DNA from: Symmetrospora coprosmae
Taxonomy: Eukaryota > Basidiomycota > Cystobasidiomycetes > Symmetrosporaceae
DNA length: 64,000 nucleotides
Direction of reading: 5' to 3'
NCBI GenBank assembly: GCA_008802785.1
Contig: VUYT01000002.1
Span: forward strand, 62,001 to 126,000
Shown here: positions 57,423 to 64,000 of the stretch, one piece after another
How the letters are laid out: every line of letters begins with the position of its first letter
Numbering within the stretch: the stretch's first letter is position 1
Translations under genes and position numbers: made by a program
Notes under the pieces: model-generated
What the model was told of the DNA's origin: nothing
Seen by the model: the letters and a program-made list of their open reading frames with translations, nothing else
The model's database searches: none

Positions 57423-58852
57423 ATGGCAGAGGCATCGACATCTGGCAGCAGCTCGACTGCCAATAAGCAGCAGCCGCTATTCAACCCACCGTCGCCGCTG
57501 TCGGACTCTGAGGACGAAAATGAGAGTGGTGGCGGACCGAATGGCAGCAGCAGGAGGCGGACAGGCAATGCAGGCAACAGCGCAGTCGATGGCGACGGAG
57601 ATGTCTCTATGCAGGGTGAAGACGGCGTACGGGATGGGGATGCAGCCAGGGGACAGCAGCAGTCGCAGTCGCAGCAGCTATATGGGTCATACGACGACAG
57701 CGAAGAGGATTCCGACCCCGACGACCCCATCGTGCGGACACTGCCCGTCTTTCTCACGCCCAACTTGAGCAAGTCGCTCGCGCTGCTGCAGTATCCGCAG
57801 CGTCATTCGGTGCACCACACCAAGCATCCGCTGCTGCCGCCGTCGCTGCGGCCGCATGACAGTCGCCCAGACACGCGGACGCCGGCCGAGCGGGTCTCAG
57901 CGCGGTACAAGCCACGGGTCGGGCAGCTCGAGCTGTCTGTCCCGCTCGAGGTCGCTGAAGGGCGGCTGAGGCACAGGTACAACGAGGAGCGGGCGTACGA
58001 GCTGGGAAAAGGCCAGCAGGACTCGGATCTCGGTGAAGGCGGCTCGAAAGGCAAAGCGCCGCAGGCGAATGGACATGGCAGGAACAGGTCCCCTGTCGGC
58101 TACGAGGAGGGAGCCAGCAGGCCTTTGCAGCGCATGACAATCGCAGGAGAGACGGTGCCGGATCAGACGTGGTATACTTGTGCTGTGCTGAAGGACAGTG
58201 CGTACGGTCTCGCGCTATCTGGGCGAGCGCGATGGGGCGCGACTGGCTGACTTTTACGCTTTCGTGACACTCGCAGACGAAGTGCATCTAACGCCTCTCA
58301 CACGGACGCTGCAGATGCGTGCGCATCTGAGCTACCTCGACCGACTCGACGAGATTGCCTCGACAAATTCCCGGCGCGAACGGATCGCTGCAGGAGCAAG
58401 CGATGATGAAGCTTACTCTGCTGGGTCAGACGAGGACGAAGGCGCTGGCAAGTCCGCCTCGGCACTCGCAGCAGCCAAGAAGAAGAAGCAGGCGGCCGCA
58501 GACAAGAAGGCCAAGGAGGGGGAGAACAAGGCCGTTCAGGTCAAGATGGAGGAAGCGCCTGAAGATGGCGGCAAGGGGAGCAAAAGCGGCGACATGAAGA
58601 CGGCGCGAGCAGCTGCGTCGCTCTTTGGACCTGCTAAAGCCGCTCAAGATGAAGATTGGATAGACCTGCCGTTCCACGATCCCTTGGTAAGGAGTTCGCG
58701 TACACCTCTTGGCCTCGGTGCAGTCGCTGAGCCTTCCTCTCTCTCTCTCTCTTCAGGCGGATGAGAGCAATCGCATATTTGAACAACTCTTTGCGAATAA
58801 GCACGACAAGCTGGAGATGCTCACGCATGCGACTCAGTATCTTAGGCTATAG
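57423..58852 (+). CDS. RNA polymerase III subunit Rpc37/RPC5
   Basis: Three exons (57423-58197, 58277-58686, 58757-58852) join in phase to 426 residues. After an acidic, disordered N-terminus comes DDPIVRTLPVFLTPNLSK and LALLQYPQRH, then VGQLELSVPLEVAEGRL and QTWYTCAVLKDNEVHLTPLT. RTLQMRAHLSYLDRLDE follows. These match the dimerisation module of the Rpc37 (yeast) and RPC5/POLR3E (human) family, also called Sin-like. With Rpc53 this subunit forms the TFIIF-like heterodimer of Pol III, needed for termination and reinitiation. The intron 58198-58276 removes an apparent frame change in VLKD|NEVHLTPL. The last intron ends in a (CT)n tract. The C-terminal half is Lys-rich and low in complexity. Confidence 0.88.
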
Positions 58853-59500
58853 ATTTGCTTTGCGCGCGTGCCAGCATGGCGAGCCCAGACTTGTTGGAAA
58901 ACAAACGTCGGAAAACAAACAAAGCTCGGGACAGCCTGCAGATTGGCGCCTTTGGGGTATTTGGAGGAAGAGATAGTATTACGCACTCACGCTTACACGT
59001 CTGGCCGTTCTTACACGATACCGGTATACAATACACCGACTTGAGGCTCAGTGCAGGCACGGGCGCGTCTGGCACGTGCGGCCGTCGGCGACATGCCTGA
59101 GGCATGGACACGCGGCAATCGACAAAAGGATACCGGTATCCGATGCGGCTTCAGAGGTCGCGTATGAATCTAATTCTTACTGTGACCGGAACACTTCTTC
59201 CTGCGGACCCACAGGCACGGGCCCCTGACAACGGTCTAGCTTTTTTTGCAGGCGTTTGATGCCTTGAGCAACAGCCGGCTCCGCAGTCCGGGAAAAGCTG
59301 CTACACGAAGGGCGTTGCGGGCTGCCAGGCGTCCATGCTCTGCACTTGCCTTCTTCCTTTCCTCCTGTCCTACCTTGTCCGCCATCCCCCCGTCACTGTC
59401 CGCTAACACCCACTTTCGTTAATCCACGCTCTTTAAGCCTACCCAACCCTGATTATCCTTTCCGCGCGCTCTCCGACCTCTCCCTCGATCAGTAGCCACC
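58853..59500. other. Intergenic, upstream of the CVNH lectin gene
   Basis: This 648-bp stretch lies between the Pol III subunit gene and the secreted lectin gene. It contains two copies of the palindromic core ATACCGGTAT, listed separately, and a CT-rich run before the lectin ATG. No gene seen. Confidence 0.6.
59018..59142. promoter_or_regulatory. Paired ATACCGGTAT palindromes
   Basis: The 10-bp palindrome ATACCGGTAT occurs at 59018-59027. It recurs at 59131-59140, where it extends to a perfect 14-bp palindrome GGATACCGGTATCC at 59129-59142. The two copies are about 113 bp apart, 360-480 bp upstream of the lectin ATG. Symmetric CCGG cores with flanks suit a dimeric regulator. This is a motif observation only. 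Confidence 0.45.
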
Positions 59501-60827
59501 ATGAAGGTTGCCATTATCGGACTCCTCGCCTCTCTCACCGCGTCGGCTTGTGCCGCTCACAATGGCTCCGTCAAACCTGCCGTTGGATTGCGCCACGCTG
59601 TTGGGGCCAATGCGAAGCGCTTTGCCGCGGGCCTGCCGCCCTTGGCTCCTGCTCGTTCCAAGCTCGATGCTCGAGGGAGACGTGCGTCTGACTAGCCACG
59701 TGTGGCCAACTTGCAGGGATGCGTGCGGGGCAGCCCAGCTGATTTCCCGTCATGCTCTACATCACCTCTTAGTCCAGAGGAGACAGGCTGGACCATCGGC
59801 CGGGCTCCCTCCCGCTCAGCCTGTGGGGACTCAAACGCCGTGAGCCCGTCTCGTCATCCTTGGCAAGCCTTCCAGACGGTCCCTTAGCATTGACGCCATT
59901 TTTCCTTGCCGACGCTCAGTGCCGCAGACCTGACGCAAAAGTCCGCCTTTACAACTACCTGCACCGCCATCAGCTACACGGCCAGTACCGATCTGATCAC
60001 TGCCAGCTGCGCACTCAACTCTGCTGAGGATTCGTCAGATTTCGTCGTATCGACAATCGACCTTAATCGCTGCACTTCCACCAGTGCCTCTGGCGAGATC
60101 TTATTCCAGAACGGAGGCAGCGGCATCCGGCCATGCGACTGCACGCTGGATGAAAGCAATGTTCTCACCTGCCAATGCCAAGACGCTAACAATAGCCCCG
60201 TGGTCTCCAGCCTCAACTTGTCCGACGGCGTGTCCAACAACGACGGCGTCCTCCAGTGCTTTGGAAGGTTCGGCGACATCAGGACTGGGTCCACCGTCAC
60301 CTCGTCTGCGGGCCCTGGGCAGACTCAGCTTCCGTGCGTATCTCGAAGGAGGCTCGTTGTTCCTACGCGTTCATGTGGCTAAGAAGCGTTTGTGCGTCCG
60401 CAACAGCGCCCGAGACGTACAGACCAAGACCGGTTTCGGCCAGACCTGCACTGCATCGCTTGTGCAGGAACGCAATCTGCTCGGCTTGTGTTCTTCTGGC
60501 CCTGGTCAGGTCGACACAGCCTCAGTCATCGATCTGAACGTTTGCCTTACCAATCTCAACGGTGTTCTCTCTGGCGCCAGCGGCGGCAACGCCATCAGCT
60601 CGTGCTCTGGCTGCACTCTCACTGGGAGTACCTTCGCTTGCATTTGTCGGGACTCCATTGGCAACCCTCGAAGCGCCAGTATCGACCTGAATACTGTACG
60701 TTCTGATACGCATTCCATTCGACAGGGTCAACCCACGTCTGACACCTTCTCATCCACGCAGGTCATCGGGAACCGAGCAGGTGTGCTGAACTGCTACGGA
60801 CGATTCGGCCAGATCGTAGAGGACTAG
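59501..60827 (+). CDS. Secreted tandem cyanovirin-N homology (CVNH) lectin
   Basis: The N-terminus MKVAIIGLLASLTASACAAH is a signal peptide, and KR at about residue 39 could be a Kex2 site. Two CVNH modules follow. The first reads FTTTCTAISYTASTDLITAS, STIDLNRCTSTSASGEIL, CDCTLDESNVLTCQCQ and LNLSDGVSNNDGVLQC. The second reads FGQTCTASLVQERNLLGLC, SVIDLNVCLTNLNGVLSG, CSGCTLTGSTFACICRDS and DLNTVIGNRAGVLNCYG. The IDLN and DGxLxC signatures and paired Cys define the family. CVNH proteins bind high-mannose glycans; fungal roles are largely untested. Introns lie after exon 1 (about 59683-59930), between the modules (about 60336-60390) and inside the second module (60698-60761). The exact 5' exon joint is uncertain because two acceptors are possible. 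Confidence 0.85.
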
Positions 60828-61241
60828 TGCAACGTCCAGGGCCTTTGCGCCAGGCTGCAGCACAGCGCTGGCGAACACGACCCCATCGCTGGCCGCTCTA
60901 CATTAGTTTCGTATCCTTTCGTTCGAGGCCAGATGGTCTTCGCAAGCCTGCCCTTCGTCCATGCGGTTTATCTTACTGTCTGCGGGTTTACTCCTTACTG
61001 TCTGCGGGTTTACTCGTGTCAAACTTCGAGTCATTTCAATCGGCGGAGCCCCACGTCGTTACTTTATCTGAGCCTGCGCCTGCTCGCTTCCGGCGATATC
61101 GATCGAGTGTCAAAGCCCCGCCCGAATGAGGTACCGTTGCCTGCACAGTCGTTAGTACTATACACAACAACGCTTGCCGTCCGCTTTATTCCTGAATCAC
61201 TTGGCAAACGTCCGCCTTCGCGCGGCACAGCAGACCTAGCG
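60828..61241. other. Intergenic, convergent 3' ends
   Basis: This 414-bp stretch lies between the lectin and Edc3 genes, which converge here. No gene seen. An imperfect direct repeat of TTACTGTCTGCGGGTTTACT lies near 60972-61013. Confidence 0.55.
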
Positions 61242-64000
61242 CTAGCTCACAGTCGTGACCTGCAATGAAGCGCCTTTTTAGTATCACGTCTGACCACGTC
61301 TCGTATACAGAGGCTCACCCATGTATCGCCTGTGAAGATGCGTCTGTGGTCCTTCACCCCTGCCCGCTCGACAGCGGCGAGCGGAATCCCAATGTCGACG
61401 AGGTGCAGGGCATATCTTGCCGCTGCCGATGGAGTCTTGATGAGGCCTAGCGCGATGACGGCAGCTGGTGTAATGCTCCATATGGCTCCCGTAACGGGAA
61501 GGCCGCTGTCCGGATCGGTGTTGCTTGGCAGATCGATGCTGTAGATTGGGGCAGCCGTTGTTCGGGCTAATGGCGATGTGCCAAGCGCCCACGAGACAGC
61601 CTCAGCAATTGCGGGATCGTATCTGCTGCGTGTTTTGCTCGTCCCCGTCTCGTTGTCAGTCAGAGCGTCGACAATCACATCTGCATTCTCGGGCAGGTCA
61701 TCAGGCGAGCGGACAACTCGGCCGCCAGCTGCCGAGAAGAGGCGAAGGTGGAACTCGAATGTTGAGGGCAGCTGCTGGTCACTCGCCGGGATGTAGGCGA
61801 AGCAGGTCGCTCCGTGGTTGACGAGCTGTGCACCCGCTCGCAGGCCAAAGCTGCCTTTGGTGCACGGCGTGGTGAGGAAGACAACTGTAGCGCCCTGTTC
61901 AGGGCTCGCGGGTGAGAAGAGATTGCGCTTGAGCTCGCGAAAGAGGACAGAGGCTGCGCAGAGAAAGACCTCAGCTACGAAGACGTTACGCTCGAAGGAA
62001 AAGAAACTTACCGATGCCCCTCGCCCCGTTTTCGATCCTCTGCGTAAGATTCGGTCCGCATTCGATGTTGCACAGCTGTTGCACCTCCTTCCAGACCTTG
62101 TCGCTGACGCCCGCCACGCGAACACCCTCGGCAGTCATCATCTGCCGTTGACTTGCTCTGCCGCCGGAATTACTCGGTGCTGCTAAGGATGCCCCGAGCA
62201 TTGCGGAGGCGGGTGCCTTACGACCGCCGTTCTGCGCTGCCCTAAGTGCATGGGCCGAAGGAACATCGCCCGAGGCCACTGTGTCTCTGTCGGTCGTGCT
62301 GTACCTTGCCTCTGTGACGCTATCGCCGGGCAGAATGGACGAGTCGTCTACGGAGGCGTAGTATTCTTCGTGTCGCTGAGAGTAGCCGTTATCGCCTTGG
62401 AGAGATTGCGGATCCTCCTCGTGATCAAGTACCTCATCTTCCTGCGCGGTCTCATCCACTTCCTCTGGCTCGAGAACATTTTCATCATATCGCAGCTTTG
62501 TCGTGTACTTGCTTGCAGTGTCAGCAACGCGCTTGTTGTGCGCTACCAAGCGGTGCGAAGGGTCTGTGCGGTCGGCCTCCTGTAGTCATGTACGGTGGAG
62601 TTCAGCTATCAGCGTAGGAACTACGGCGTGGCTTACCGGCACTTCTCCACTCACTCTAATCTCATTGAAGACAGCCTGCTTGTTGAAGGACGCCAGACCG
62701 CGCAAGAAATCGAAATCGTCATCGAGACCTCCGCTGCCGGCAGCACCGCTGCCTATCGCCGACCCATCGTCTGCCTCGGTATCGTCTCTGGTTTTTCAAT
62801 CAATTAGCGTGCATACCTAATGAACGGGAAACGAGTTCCTGACGCACGGCTGGAGACTCGTCATGAACTGCTGCCTTGGACGAGAAGAGGCGTTATTGCC
62901 CTGTGGCTAGGGACAGGACGCGCTTCAGCACCATGGACGGCAATGCTTGCGTGCATCACATTCTACTCGTCTGCTCACCCTTCGTCTAACATTGAGGGCT
63001 TCGGAGTTTGCGACATGCGATTCATCGGCCTCTGAACCGGCCGTCTCGGCCCCGCCAAATCTGCGCGTCTCGTGCTCTGCTCGAGCCTTCACCTTGTTTT
63101 TGATCACCTGCTTGGATGCATGTCGTTGCGAGCCAGAGTTGGCCTGCTGCAGGCCTGGGCGAGACGGACTGGCGTGTTGCGGCACCGTTTGTGGCGGGCT
63201 CTGCAGTACGGGCGCGCGGGAGACGGCCGAGCGCGCTGCTACTGTGCTGTTCGATGCGTGCGACGAAGCTGTCGGGCGGGCATTGCGGGGCGACGCGAGA
63301 GCAGTTGGTGCTGGTGGGCTGTAGTGCGCTGGAAGGCCGACCGCAGAATGTGCACGAACGGAGCTCTGCGATCCAGCAACAGATTCAGCCGTTAGGAGTT
63401 GGGCATTATACACAAGAAGGACGCACAGCAGGAGAAGTGCGTGCGCTTCTGCCAACCTGTACGGATGATCAACAAGTGGCAGCATGAGCTTCTGACGGGC
63501 ATGACACGGCCGACACGTGCATTCACGCACGGACAGGATTGCCGGATCCTGGACCTGCTCCCCGGGCGACGGCAACCGCGGCAGAGGCTGCAACGACATT
63601 GACTGCAAGAGCGAGGCCGCATCCTGATGCTTGCGTTGTGGCTGTAGCTGGGAGTGTTTAGTGACTGACGCCTGCGCCACACCAGGCACTACTGTCACTG
63701 CAGCAGGTGCGGGACCAGCCCCAGCCCCAGCCCCAGCCCCAGCCCCAGCCCCAGCCCCAGCCAGCTGAGCGTAGGGAGCCTTGTACTCGAAGTGATGCTG
63801 ATGCTGCGACAGCTGCTCCAGGGTGACGACCTGGATGTCCTTGACGTGCGCTCGCTGGATGCTGTATGTCGGTGCGAGCATGGCCTCAAAGCCGTCACGC
63901 AGGATCATCGCTTCCGAATGGACCGATACATCGTCGTCATCGACGTCGTCGTCGTCAGCTAGCACACGGGTCGAGCATCTGCACAACTGTCGCCGCGTCT
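61242..64000 (-). CDS. EDC3: Edc3, enhancer of mRNA decapping (5' end beyond window)
   Basis: The minus-strand reading enters from the right edge with part of the LSm-like domain (AHVKDIQVVTLEQ). A low-complexity linker with an (AG)n run follows. The FDF motif is DDDFDFLRGLASFNKQAVF. The YjeF_N domain follows: MMTAEGVRVAGVSDKVW, ATVVFLTTPCTKGSFGLRAG, NADVIVDALTDNE, IYSIDLPSNTDPDSG and VDIGIPLAAVERAG. It ends GDTWVTTVS after a 60-nt intron containing a TACTAA branch site. Edc3 is a P-body scaffold: LSm binds Dcp2, FDF binds Dhh1, and YjeF_N dimerises. Another intron (about 63392-63528) is inferred inside the linker. The true start is outside the window. Confidence 0.9.
63715..63762 (+). repeat. 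(CCAGCC)8 hexanucleotide repeat coding for Ala-Gly
   Basis: Eight perfect CCAGCC units on the plus strand code, on the minus strand, for an alternating Ala-Gly run in the Edc3 linker. Hexamer units keep the frame, so length changes would be tolerated. Confidence 0.9.

Noticed and set aside
58190-58280. Apparent truncation of the Pol III subunit after VLKDSAYG
   Set aside because: An intron at 58198-58276 restores the conserved VHLTPL block in frame.
1-64000. Old viral or LTR-type elements, LINEs and DNA transposons
   Set aside because: No reverse transcriptase, integrase, capsid or transposase motifs and no paired long terminal repeats were recognised anywhere in the window.

Overview
The window is nuclear DNA of a fungus, most likely a basidiomycete (Ustilaginomycotina or Pucciniomycotina; genus not resolved). 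Genes lie on both strands at about one per 3 kb. Most have several short introns (about 50-190 nt) with GTGAGT or GTGCGT donors and CTGAC/CTAAC-like branch sites. Proteins carry long Ser/Ala/Gln-rich disordered parts and the base composition is GC-rich. I joined exons by frame, splice signals and phase. No tRNA, rRNA, CRISPR array, transposon or viral relic was recognised.

Layout. 1-1416 (-): WD40 protein, 3' end cut by the window. 2068-3503 (+): Rab7/Ypt7 GTPase. 4174-9906 (+): very large membrane-anchored coiled-coil protein of unknown function. 10602-13470 (+): Psr1-like FCP1/SCP phosphatase with a 742-nt first intron. 14728-16858 and 17657-19738 (+): tandem secreted BBE-type FAD oxidoreductases, both carrying disrupting lesions. 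About 20040-21690 (-): decayed or unresolved gene. 22538-24097 (-): ribosomal protein L3. 25317-26340 (-): SGNH/GDSL esterase. 27060-29885 (+): PhoD-like phosphatase. 30731-34266 (-): Mei2-like RNA-binding protein.

35421-47303 is the most interesting block, a five-gene quinate (quinic acid) utilisation cluster. It holds an AROM-derived quinate-repressor homologue (-), a Zn2Cys6 transcription factor (-), a type II 3-dehydroquinase (-), a quinate/shikimate dehydrogenase (+) and a QutG-type inositol-monophosphatase-like protein (-). The dehydrogenase converts quinate to 3-dehydroquinate and the dehydroquinase converts that to 3-dehydroshikimate. The repressor and the Zn-cluster protein are the likely regulatory pair. 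The repressor's dehydroquinase domain has Ile where the catalytic His should be, which fits a metabolite sensor rather than an enzyme. The Zn-cluster protein is an ordinary fungal_trans factor, unlike the AROM-derived QutA/qa-1F activators of ascomycetes. No quinate permease and no 3-dehydroshikimate dehydratase lie in the window.

48291-51625 (+): Spp1/CFP1-like PHD protein of the Set1 complex. 52095-57094 (+): Clu1/CLUH. 57423-58852 (+): RNA polymerase III subunit Rpc37/RPC5. 59501-60827 (+): secreted tandem CVNH lectin. 61242-64000 (-): Edc3 mRNA-decapping activator, 5' end beyond the window.
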